Origin: JAFMKE01 sp964655225 | GTDB taxonomy: Bacteria > Bacteroidota > Bacteroidia > Chitinophagales > UBA8649 | Direction of reading: 5' to 3' | Length of the DNA: 38,592 bases | Assembly: GCA_964655225.1 (NCBI GenBank) | Contig: CAZZMB010000021.1 | Location: forward strand, 1-38,592 | Part shown: positions 26,106 to 33,576 of the stretch, piece after piece | How positions within the stretch are numbered: position 1 is the first letter of the stretch | Layout: each line of letters begins with the position of its first letter | Made by a program: the position numbers and the translations under genes | Notes under the pieces: model-generated | The model's input: the letters and a program-made list of their open reading frames with translations, nothing else | Told to the model about the DNA's origin: nothing | The model's database searches: none

Positions 26106-26852
26106 ATGATAAAAAATCAAATCCCAAATAGCCTCACTCTTCTAAATATGTTATGTGGCTGTTTAGGAATTCTTTTTTTGTTTACAGATTCCCTCAGTTA
26201 CATACCTTATTTGTTAAGTGTTTCCCTTTTTGCTGACTTCCTAGACGGTTTAGTAGCAAGAGCTTTAGGTGTTAGCTCTCCAATAGGTAAAGAATTAGAT
26301 TCTTTAGCTGATGTTGTGAGTTTTGGCGTCCTTCCCGCTATGCTGCTTGTCTATTTAATGGCTTTTGAGTTTTATGGGCATATCGAGGGCTTCAATTTTG
26401 CAAATGCATTGAACCATATTTCCACGTGGCAAGAAGGCTTAATGATTGGCTTCCCACTAATAATAGCATTATTTGCAGCATATCGATTAGCTAAATTTAA
26501 TGTTTCTGAGGAGCAATCGAAAGAGTTCTTTGGTTTAGCTTCACCTGCCGCCACAATATTTATCGTGGGTCTCTTTATCATACACACCCAAGGTATTGAA
26601 GTGCAAAGTGTAGTAGGACAAAAATGGTTGCTAATACTGGTATCAATAATCATCTCAGCATTAATGGTTAGTAACATCCCTATGTTTAGTTTTAAGCTGA
26701 GTGGATTTTCTTGGCAAGAAAATAAAGTTCAAATCATCTTTGTAATTCTTAGTATTCTACTCTTTTTGCTCTTTAAAATTGGGGCCTTACCATTGGTCAT
26801 TATCCTCTACATATTGATTAATATTGCCCGAAGTTTTTTTAGTAAGCCATGA
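26106..26852 (+). CDS. pssA: CDP-diacylglycerol--serine O-phosphatidyltransferase
   Basis: 248-residue integral membrane CDP-alcohol phosphatidyltransferase making phosphatidylserine, the precursor of phosphatidylethanolamine. The full family motif D-G-x2-A-R-x8-G-x3-D-x3-D is present with Asp47, Gly48, Ala51, Arg52, Gly61, Asp65 and Asp69. Hydrophobic helices follow throughout. The N-terminus PNSLTLLNMLCGCLGI favours the serine transferase over the glycerol-phosphate enzyme. Its stop overlaps the rsmI start by 4 nt. A psd gene for the next step is not in the window. Confidence 0.93.
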   Translation: MIKNQIPNSLTLLNMLCGCLGILFLFTDSLSYIPYLLSVSLFADFLDGLVARALGVSSPIGKELDSLADVVSFGVLPAMLLVYLMAFEFYGHIEGFNFANALNHISTWQEGLMIGFPLIIALFAAYRLAKFNVSEEQSKEFFGLASPAATIFIVGLFIIHTQGIEVQSVVGQKWLLILVSIIISALMVSNIPMFSFKLSGFSWQENKVQIIFVILSILLFLLFKIGALPLVIILYILINIARSFFSKP

Positions 26853-27544
26853 TGGGAATACTTTACATAGTGCCAACACCAATAGGAAACTTAAAAGATA
26901 TAACTTTTAGGGCCATTGAGACCTTAAAAGAGGTGGATATTATACTAGCAGAGGATACTCGGCAAACCAAAAAACTAACCAAACATTATGGCATTGATAA
27001 AATGCTTTGGAGTCATCATAAATTTAATGAGCATAAAGCAACAGACAGCATTATTCAAAAGCTAAAAGCTGGAACCAATTTTGCTTTAGTTTCTGATGGC
27101 GGAACGCCAGGAATTTCAGATCCAGGATTTTTTCTAGTTCGAGCATGCATCGAAGTAGGAGCTCAGGTAATTTCATTGCCAGGCGCAGTAGCTTTTATAC
27201 CAGCTTTAGTTAACTCGGGATTCCCTTGTGATAAATTCGTGTTTGAAGGGTTTCTTCCTCATAAAAAAGGTAGGAAAACATTACTTGAAAAAATCGCTAA
27301 TGAAGAACGGACAGTGATCTTGTACGAATCTCCGCATCGTATCATTAAAACACTGGAACAAGTCATAGCATATATAAGTCCTGACCGACCCGTCGCTGTC
27401 TCCAGAGAATTGACCAAGACCTTTGAGGAAAACCTGAGAGGAACCGCCGCTGAAATGCTTGAACACTTCAAAAATCATAAGCCAAAAGGAGAATTTGTTT
27501 TGATTATAGGTGCTGAAAGTAAAAAAATTAAATCTGCCACATAA
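26849..27544 (+). CDS. rsmI: 16S rRNA (cytidine(1402)-2'-O)-methyltransferase
   Basis: 231-residue tetrapyrrole-methylase-fold enzyme methylating the ribose of C1402 in the 16S rRNA decoding centre. Diagnostic segments are VPTPIGNLKDIT at the N-terminus, AEDTRQTKKL, SDGGTPGISDPG and VFEGFLPHKKGRK. The length is on the short side because the family's C-terminal extension is reduced. Two adjacent ATGs (26849 and 26852) can serve; the first gives a 4-nt ATGA overlap with pssA. Confidence 0.95.
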   Translation: MMGILYIVPTPIGNLKDITFRAIETLKEVDIILAEDTRQTKKLTKHYGIDKMLWSHHKFNEHKATDSIIQKLKAGTNFALVSDGGTPGISDPGFFLVRACIEVGAQVISLPGAVAFIPALVNSGFPCDKFVFEGFLPHKKGRKTLLEKIANEERTVILYESPHRIIKTLEQVIAYISPDRPVAVSRELTKTFEENLRGTAAEMLEHFKNHKPKGEFVLIIGAESKKIKSAT

Positions 27545-27588
27545 AATTAAGTGCTGTCCTTTTTACGTCCTGCAAATACCCGTATATT

Positions 27589-27596
27589 TACTTTTG
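27589..27596 (+). promoter_or_regulatory. -7 promoter box for the amidase gene (TACTTTTG)
   Basis: TACTTTTG is a full TAnnTTTG match, 15 nt before the proposed TTG start at 27612. No -33 TTG at normal spacing. Confidence 0.45.
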
Positions 27597-27611
27597 TAAA
27601 ACCCCCTTAAA

Positions 27612-29039
27612 TTGGAAAATAACAACAAACGAATCCACAGTTTCACGAATGACGTAATGGGCGACAGTGATGCTGTGTCTCTGGCTGAAAAAATTAAGAA
27701 TAAAGATATCTCTGCGGAAGAGGTAGTTAAAGCAAGTATTGCTCGTGCGGAGAAAGTTAATCCGCAACTTCAGGCCATTGTAACAAAGAACTTTGATGCA
27801 GCAATTGAGCAAGCAAAAAAATCATCTTCCGGATACTTTGCAGGCATACCTACATACATAAAAGATCTAACCAATATTGAAGGGATAAAGACCTTCTATG
27901 GTTCAGAAGCGCTGTTAAATATACCGCCATCTAAGCAAACAGATCCGATCGCAAAGCAAATTTTTGATCAAGGCTTCATACACATGGGCAACAGCACTTT
28001 ACCTGAGTTTGGATTGACCTGCTCTACAGAATTGGTTCATCAAGAAGACACCCGCAACCCATGGCATACCGACTACTCCTGTGGTGGATCCTCTGGAGGA
28101 GCAGCCGCATTAGTAGCAGCAGGCGTGGTGCCTATTGCACATAGCGCAGATGGAGGCGGCTCTACACGAATCCCTGCATCGTGTTGTGGTTTGGTTGGGC
28201 TAAAAGCAAGTAGAGGAAGACTGTTGACTTCTGAAATGTTTCGAACACAAATCATAGATATTGCTATTGATGGTGTTATAAGTCGATCAGTTCGAGATAC
28301 CGCAAATTTTTACACAGAGGCAGAAAAGTATTATAAGAATCCAAAATTAAAAGCGATAGGAACGGTTCATCAAGGACTGACTAGAAAGCTGCGTATTGGT
28401 TTTAGCAATGACTCGCTTAAAGGCTTGAAAGGTGATGGACCTACAGAATCTGTCTTACTAAAAACCGTTAAACTTTTGGAAGATCTCGGGCATGAAGTTC
28501 AGCTTGTTAAAATACCCGTAGAAGAGCAGTTTGTAGATGACTTCATATACCTGTGGGAGATGCTTGCATTCTTAACAAAAAAACTTGGATGGACTATGTT
28601 TGGTAAGCATTTTGATGCCAATAAGCTAACTAATGTAGTCAATGGTTTGTCAAAAAAGTATCCCAAAAACATTTGGCGAACTCCTGGATTTTTACATCGC
28701 TTGAAAAAAGCGTATTACGACTACGATAATATGTTTAAATCTCTTCAAATAGATATTATGCTTACGCCTACTTTGGCTCATACCACGCCCATAATTGGAC
28801 ATTTAGGGGCTGATTTAGATTTTGAAATGATGTTTAAACGGATGACCAATTGGGCCTGCTACACACCTTATGCGAATGCCAGTGGTGGACCGGCGATATC
28901 TTTACCTATGGGAAATGACCCTTCCACAGACCTGCCTATTGGCATGATGTTTTGGGCTAACCACGGAGAAGATGCCCTATTGCTTGAGCTGGCTTATCAA
29001 TTAGAAGAAGCGCAGCCTTGGAAAAAAATAACAAACTAG
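27612..29039 (+). CDS. Amidase (amidase signature family)
   Basis: 475-residue cytosolic amidohydrolase of the amidase-signature family. The Ser-cis-Ser-Lys triad is visible: Lys84 in TYIKDL, Ser160 in CGGSSGG and nucleophile Ser184 in GGGSTRIPAS. It cleaves a carboxamide, but the substrate is unknown. It is not GatA-like in its flanks and no gatB or gatC is nearby. The start is TTG at 27612, because family-typical sequence (FTNDVMGDSDAVSLAEKI) begins before the first ATG at 27657; starting there would trim the conserved N-terminus. Its stop lies 3 nt from the stop of the opposing methyltransferase gene, leaving no room for a terminator between them. Confidence 0.9.
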   Translation: MENNNKRIHSFTNDVMGDSDAVSLAEKIKNKDISAEEVVKASIARAEKVNPQLQAIVTKNFDAAIEQAKKSSSGYFAGIPTYIKDLTNIEGIKTFYGSEALLNIPPSKQTDPIAKQIFDQGFIHMGNSTLPEFGLTCSTELVHQEDTRNPWHTDYSCGGSSGGAAALVAAGVVPIAHSADGGGSTRIPASCCGLVGLKASRGRLLTSEMFRTQIIDIAIDGVISRSVRDTANFYTEAEKYYKNPKLKAIGTVHQGLTRKLRIGFSNDSLKGLKGDGPTESVLLKTVKLLEDLGHEVQLVKIPVEEQFVDDFIYLWEMLAFLTKKLGWTMFGKHFDANKLTNVVNGLSKKYPKNIWRTPGFLHRLKKAYYDYDNMFKSLQIDIMLTPTLAHTTPIIGHLGADLDFEMMFKRMTNWACYTPYANASGGPAISLPMGNDPSTDLPIGMMFWANHGEDALLLELAYQLEEAQPWKKITN

Positions 29040-29042
29040 TGA

Positions 29043-29663
29043 CTACTTTATTCGTCTAAAGCGAGCAAATAAAAAATTCTGTGAAGTATTGAAAGGCGTT
29101 TGATGGTCCCTATAAAACCCCTCGATCAACTCAAAATTATCCTTGAATTGCTCCTTAATACTTTTTATATCATACTGGGTAATGTCTAAACCACTGCATC
29201 GCAGAGGGCCCTTTTTTGAAAAGCAAGCAATAATTAACTCTTTGCTTACAAATTTCTGCACGATCTCCACATACCGCTTAATATCTGATGACTTAGTCAA
29301 GAAGTGAAATGCCGCTCGATCATGCCAAACATCATATTTTTTGGTCGGTATAAAATCTACCATGTCCCTATGCAACCAATTGACTTTTTCCGATTTTTTA
29401 CCTAAACGAGCCCTGGCTTTTCCTATAGCATTTAAAGAAATATCCAGAACAGTGAGGTTAACATAGCCTTCATTCAAAAGAAAGTCGACCAACTGACTAT
29501 CTCCCCCGCCAATATCGATAATTTCTGCAGCTTTAGAAAGCCCTATATTCGAAATCAATCTTAATGAGCTAATGGGGTTTTCCTGTGTCCAACTCACTTC
29601 ATTTGGGTTTTTATCAGCATAAACCGTTTCCCAATGCTGCTTTTTCGAATTGTCAGCTGGCAT
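29043..29663 (-). CDS. Class I SAM-dependent methyltransferase
   Basis: 206-residue Rossmann-fold methyltransferase. SAM-binding motif I is EIIDIGGGDSQLVDFLL (about residues 47-63), and an acidic end of strand 2 follows in TVLDIS. The segment DVWHDRAAFHFLT resembles motif IV of thiopurine- or UbiE-like enzymes. The substrate is unknown. ATG at 29663 was chosen over an in-frame TTG one codon upstream. It starts 3 nt after the radA stop, so it is probably co-transcribed with radA. Confidence 0.88.
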   Translation of the reverse strand: MPADNSKKQHWETVYADKNPNEVSWTQENPISSLRLISNIGLSKAAEIIDIGGGDSQLVDFLLNEGYVNLTVLDISLNAIGKARARLGKKSEKVNWLHRDMVDFIPTKKYDVWHDRAAFHFLTKSSDIKRYVEIVQKFVSKELIIACFSKKGPLRCSGLDITQYDIKSIKEQFKDNFELIEGFYRDHQTPFNTSQNFLFARFRRIK

Positions 29664-29666
29664 CAA

Positions 29667-31040
29667 TTATAAATTTAACTGTTTAAGCAATTCATATACT
29701 TTTGAAATAAGGACGATTTCTATTTTTTGCTGAGGCATTTTTTTCCCTTTACTAAAATTATATTTGGATACAAATATTTTATCAAACCCAAGTTTTTCTG
29801 CCTCTTGTATGCGCTGATCCACCCTATTTACCGCTCTTACTTCCCCGCTGAGGCCCACTTCACCTGCAAAGGCTACTTTCATGTCAATTGCCACATCATT
29901 ATACGCGCTCATTAATGCCGCAGCGATCGATAAATCTATGGCTGGGTCCTCTACTTTAAGTCCTCCTGCTATATTTAAAAAAACATCCTTGGTTCCTATG
30001 TTCAGTCCAACACGTTTCTCCAAAACCGCCAACAACATATTTAGTCGTCGCGCATCAAAACCTGTAGCGGATCGTTGAGGAGTGCCATAAAAAGCAGTGC
30101 TTACCAAAGCTTGAACTTCAATTAGCATAGGTCTCAATCCTTCCATTGTTGCCGCTATAGCCACTCCTCCAAGATTATCATCTTTTTGTGTAATTAAAAT
30201 TTCAGAAGGGTTCTCTACGATGCGCAATCCATGACCCTGCATTTCATACAAACCCAATTCAGCCGTGGAGCCAAATCGATTTTTAATTGTTCGTAAAATC
30301 CTATATACGTGATTGCGGTCACCCTCAAACTGAAGGACGGTATCCACGATATGCTCTAAAATTTTTGGGCCAGCTATTTGTCCATCTTTCGTAATGTGCC
30401 CAACCAAGAAAACAGGGGTGTTAGTTTCTTTTGCAAAGCGCTGAAATTCAGCGGTACATTCTCTAATCTGAGAAACGCTGCCCGGTGTAGATTCAATGGT
30501 TTTAGAATGTACCGTTTGAATAGAATCTACAATAACAATGTCAGGTTGTAAATCCCTGATAAAATGAAAGATTTTATGTGTAGCAGTTTCTGTCAGAATA
30601 TAGCATTCATCATTGGTATTTCCGAGGCGCAATGCCCTTTGTTGAATTTGTTTCTCACTTTCTTCACCACTGATGTAAAGAATCTTCCTTCCTTTCAGTT
30701 GAATAGCAACTTGTAACAATAAGGTTGATTTTCCAATACCCGGTTCTCCGCCCATAAGAACTAAGCTACCTGGAGTTATACCGCCACCTAGAACTCTGTT
30801 CAACTCAGAATCGCCCGTATCCATACGATACGTCTCTCCGACCTGAACATCCTTAAGCCTAGTTGGTTTTGCCTGCCCTTGCTTGTCAACTTGCCTCCAA
30901 TCAATCTCTCCTTTAGTAGGCTTTTCTATTACCTCCTCCACAATAGTGTTCCACTCCAAACACGTATTACATTTTCCTTGCCACTTCGCATAAGTGCTTC
31001 CACATTGTTGACAGGCAAAAGTAGTTTTAATCTTCGCCAT
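29667..31040 (-). CDS. radA: DNA repair protein RadA (Sms)
   Basis: 457-residue RecA-like helicase that helps process recombination intermediates. An N-terminal four-Cys zinc finger uses Cys10, Cys13, Cys24 and Cys27. Walker A is GEPGIGKST (residues 98-106), a Walker B strand lies near 166-172 (DIVIVDS), and the RadA-specific KNRFG motif is at 253-257. The C-terminal Lon-like domain (about 280-457) completes the family layout. The methyltransferase gene follows after 3 nt. A 31-codon reading frame runs into its start, as described separately. Confidence 0.96.
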   Translation of the reverse strand: MAKIKTTFACQQCGSTYAKWQGKCNTCLEWNTIVEEVIEKPTKGEIDWRQVDKQGQAKPTRLKDVQVGETYRMDTGDSELNRVLGGGITPGSLVLMGGEPGIGKSTLLLQVAIQLKGRKILYISGEESEKQIQQRALRLGNTNDECYILTETATHKIFHFIRDLQPDIVIVDSIQTVHSKTIESTPGSVSQIRECTAEFQRFAKETNTPVFLVGHITKDGQIAGPKILEHIVDTVLQFEGDRNHVYRILRTIKNRFGSTAELGLYEMQGHGLRIVENPSEILITQKDDNLGGVAIAATMEGLRPMLIEVQALVSTAFYGTPQRSATGFDARRLNMLLAVLEKRVGLNIGTKDVFLNIAGGLKVEDPAIDLSIAAALMSAYNDVAIDMKVAFAGEVGLSGEVRAVNRVDQRIQEAEKLGFDKIFVSKYNFSKGKKMPQQKIEIVLISKVYELLKQLNL

Positions 31041-31122
31041 TATATTCCTTCTTTATATAAGCCGTAAACGGTCTCATGTGGCTTTCATTGATCAGTTGAT
31101 AGAGTTTCTCTTGGGAGTGCAT
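31027..31122 (-). CDS. Possible 31-residue leader peptide upstream of radA
   Basis: An ATG at 31122 opens a 31-codon frame (MHSQEKLYQLINESHM...YNGED) that ends with TAA at 31027-31029, inside the first codons of radA in another frame. The peptide has balanced, protein-like composition, unlike the AT-rich spacer around it. A near-consensus -7 box (GATATTTG, minus strand 31150-31143) lies 20 nt upstream. It could be a real small protein or a leader translated into radA, or a chance frame. No homologue is known to me. Confidence 0.35.
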   Translation of the reverse strand: MHSQEKLYQLINESHMRPFTAYIKKEYNGED

Positions 31123-31157
31123 TAATATATAATTTTGTTATACAAATATCGTCCAAT

Positions 31158-31180
31158 AAAACGCAACGAACCTGCGTTTT
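31158..31180. repeat. Short inverted repeat in the radA upstream region
   Basis: AAAACGCA (31158-31165) pairs perfectly with TGCGTTTT (31173-31180) around a 7-nt loop. The T-run on both strands resembles a weak intrinsic terminator. No gene ends into it from either side, so its role is unclear. It could be a protein-binding site, or sit in the radA leader if transcription starts further upstream. Confidence 0.4.
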
Positions 31181-31383
31181 GAAGATAAAGACAAAAATAT
31201 ACATTATAAAATAATTCCAATACTATTGTTTAGCTTGCTTCTATCTTGTAGTTGATACTTATAAGCATTGATTGTGATGTGTATTCCCATAAAATGATGG
31301 AAAATCAGTGATAATTATTTTACTTTGGATGATATCGAATAAAATAGCGGTTTTTTTATCAGCTTAGAATAACTTCGTATCCT

Positions 31384-31391
31384 TATATTTG
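31384..31391 (+). promoter_or_regulatory. -7 promoter box for the GGGP synthase gene (TATATTTG)
   Basis: TATATTTG is a full TAnnTTTG match ending 4 nt before the ATG at 31396, predicting a leaderless or nearly leaderless mRNA. No -33 TTG at normal spacing. Confidence 0.5.
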
Positions 31392-31395
31392 TAGA

Positions 31396-32154
31396 ATGAA
31401 GTACTATCAGGATTGGTTAAGCAGAAAAAGTAAGGGTGAAAAATCTCTAGCCATTTTAGTGGACCCAGACAAAGTATCGGGTGCCTATTTAAATAAGTTG
31501 TGTACGTTTGCGAATGAAGGTTTTATCGATTATTTTTTTGTTGGTGGAAGTCTGATTACAAGTAATTTAATGGACAACACTATCCGCTTTCTTAAAAGCA
31601 ACGCTTCTATTCCCCTTATTCTTTTCCCTGGCAGCACTCTACAAATTCATCCAGAAGCAGATGGTATTCTGTTTCTTTCTTTAATATCGGGGAGAAATCC
31701 AGAATTATTAATAGGAAAGCATGTTGAGGCAGCACCAATTCTTCACTCCTCTAAGCTCGAAGTTATTTCTACTGGTTACGTTTTGGTAGAAAATGGAAAA
31801 GCAACATCCGCTTCATATATGAGTAATACCACGCCTATTCCCTATGACAAGCCAGAAATAGCGGCTTGTACGGCACTTGCTGGACAAATGCTGGGATTAA
31901 AATGTACTTACCTTGAAGCAGGAAGTGGCGCTATCAATGCGGTTTCATGCGATATGGTTACCGCTGTGGCTCAGACAACAACCACCCCATTAATTGTAGG
32001 TGGAGGAATTCGAGATAAAGAGACCGCCATCGTAATTTGCAATGCAGGAGCTGATATTGTAGTTATGGGTACTAGCGTAGAGCATAATCCAGAACTGATA
32101 GAGGATATCTTTCATGCAGTTAAAAATGCTAAAACCAGCTTTATTGAGAGCTAG
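31396..32154 (+). CDS. Geranylgeranylglyceryl-phosphate synthase family protein (PcrB/GGGPS)
   Basis: 252-residue TIM-barrel prenyltransferase that joins a polyprenyl diphosphate to glycerol 1-phosphate, making an ether bond. Family segments are ILVDPDK near residue 20, the phosphate and prenyl pocket strands FVGGSLI and LFPGS, YLEAGSGA, and the C-terminal phosphate-binding GGGIRDKETA with MGTSVE. Bacteroidota carry GGGPS group I enzymes, and some have been shown active in vitro, while PcrB of Firmicutes uses heptaprenyl diphosphate. The in vivo lipid product in Bacteroidota is unclear. No other ether-lipid gene lies beside it. The downstream rsgA overlaps its end. Confidence 0.9.
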   Translation: MKYYQDWLSRKSKGEKSLAILVDPDKVSGAYLNKLCTFANEGFIDYFFVGGSLITSNLMDNTIRFLKSNASIPLILFPGSTLQIHPEADGILFLSLISGRNPELLIGKHVEAAPILHSSKLEVISTGYVLVENGKATSASYMSNTTPIPYDKPEIAACTALAGQMLGLKCTYLEAGSGAINAVSCDMVTAVAQTTTTPLIVGGGIRDKETAIVICNAGADIVVMGTSVEHNPELIEDIFHAVKNAKTSFIES

Positions 32155-33064
32155 AGTTACCAAATCAACAGGTGCCTGGTATAAGCTGATTACTGATGAG
32201 GGTCATTTGGTAGAAGCCAGACTGAAGGGTTTAATGCGATTGGATGGATTAAAAAGCACCAATCCAATTTCTGTTGGTGACTTTGTACAAATAGAAAATG
32301 AAGATGGTGACTGGATGATTAGCCATGTTGAGGCTAGGCAAAACTACATTATAAGAAAATCGCCTGCCAAACGAGCTCACTCTCACATTTTGGCATCAAA
32401 CATCGATCAAGCATTAATCTTAATCACAGCAAGTAAACCGCGCACTTCCTCTGGCTTTATCGATCGGTTTTTACTGACTGCTGAAGCCTATCACATCCCT
32501 TCTATTTTAGTATTTAACAAACAAGATCTACTTACGCAAAAGGACCTCCTTATTCAAAATAAATATATTGACATCTATTCTAGCATTGGGTACCCTTGTA
32601 TGTTAGTGTCGTCTATTACGGGCGAGGGTGTAGATGAAATTAAAGCAGTATTAAAGGATAAGACAAGCTTATTTATAGGCCACTCGGGTGTAGGAAAATC
32701 GACGTTGGCCAATGCTATTGATAGCAAGCTTGCGCTTAAAACCGGCGAGGTTTCTATAAAGCATCAAAAAGGGAAGCACACCACAACATTTGCTGAAATG
32801 TTCTTCTTGAGATTCGGAGGAAGCATCATTGATATTCCAGGAATTAAAGAGTTTGGTGTAACAGGATTTAAGGATTATGAAGTCAATCATTATTACAGAG
32901 AAATGGCCGCTTTACTACCCAAATGTAAATTCAACAATTGCATGCACATCAACGAGCCAAAGTGCGCAGTAAAAGACGCACTCGACCTAGAAGAAATTAG
33001 CCAGGAGCGTTATAAAAATTATTTAAGCATTATTGAAGACATCGAAGAAGCTAAAGAATACTAA
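32126..33064 (+). CDS. rsgA: Ribosome small subunit-dependent GTPase A
   Basis: Circularly permuted GTPase acting in late 30S maturation; 312 residues from the chosen start. The N-terminal OB fold (about residues 6-70, KSTGAWYKL) precedes the G domain, where G4 (NKQD) comes before G1 (GHSGVGKS at 185-192) and G3 (DIPG) follows, as expected for the permuted order. A C-terminal zinc site uses Cys267, Cys272, His274 and Cys280. The start is ambiguous: ATG at 32114, ATG at 32126 and TTG at 32144 all overlap the GGGP synthase end. Homologues begin just before the K-S-T-G motif, so a short version is preferred. Confidence 0.94.
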   Translation: MLKPALLRARVTKSTGAWYKLITDEGHLVEARLKGLMRLDGLKSTNPISVGDFVQIENEDGDWMISHVEARQNYIIRKSPAKRAHSHILASNIDQALILITASKPRTSSGFIDRFLLTAEAYHIPSILVFNKQDLLTQKDLLIQNKYIDIYSSIGYPCMLVSSITGEGVDEIKAVLKDKTSLFIGHSGVGKSTLANAIDSKLALKTGEVSIKHQKGKHTTTFAEMFFLRFGGSIIDIPGIKEFGVTGFKDYEVNHYYREMAALLPKCKFNNCMHINEPKCAVKDALDLEEISQERYKNYLSIIEDIEEAKEY

Positions 33065-33083
33065 TAAGCTGTTATTATTACTG

Positions 33084-33479
33084 CTAGTGTTTTAATTTTC
33101 TATCTAATACACGAACTAAATCTTTATTGGAAAGAATTCCTACTATTTTTCCTTCGTCGTTTACAATTGGAAGCGTTCTAAAATTAGCCTCAGCTAGAAT
33201 CTTTGAAGCAGCTCCTAAGGTATCGTCCGCATGAAGGGTTTTGGGTTCGTGTGTCATTACCTTTTCCATTTGAAAATCTTCCGGATTTGCCCCGCTCCGA
33301 TAATATTTCAGAGCATCGGTCATGCTTATTATACCTAACAATTTATCATCAAAGACCACAGGCAAGTGATAAATATTGTAATCCAAAAACAAGGCTAAAA
33401 CATTCTCAAATTTTGTTTTCAAATCAGCGACAATCACTTTCTTTGTCATGAGGTGGGAAACAGGTGTACTTTTATCCAT
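33084..33479 (-). CDS. CBS-domain pair protein
   Basis: 131-residue protein made of two CBS domains (about residues 1-60 and 68-128) and little else. The pair forms a Bateman module, which usually binds adenine nucleotides such as AMP, ATP or SAM. Motifs include LPVVFDDKLLGIISMTDAL and LPIVNDEGKIVGILSNKDLV. With no attached enzyme domain it is probably a regulator or energy sensor with an unknown partner. It is a single-gene unit convergent with rsgA (19-nt spacer) and divergent from hflX. Confidence 0.88.
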   Translation of the reverse strand: MDKSTPVSHLMTKKVIVADLKTKFENVLALFLDYNIYHLPVVFDDKLLGIISMTDALKYYRSGANPEDFQMEKVMTHEPKTLHADDTLGAASKILAEANFRTLPIVNDEGKIVGILSNKDLVRVLDRKLKH

Positions 33480-33576
33480 TATTACAGTTTATTTAGAGTT
33501 ATAAAATTAACCTTAAATTACTAAATTAAATATTAAAAGACGAAATTTGTGAGGCATCAATGGAAAATATGAACGA

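Larger units (their letters stand above)
31041..31395. other. Long intergenic region between radA and the GGGP synthase gene
   Basis: 355 nt between divergent genes, very AT-rich. I see the short frame at 31027-31122, a small inverted repeat at 31158-31180, and the -7 box of the GGGP synthase gene at 31384-31391. Nothing recognisable lies in 31181-31383: no tRNA, no riboswitch I know, no repeat family. Confidence 0.7.
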
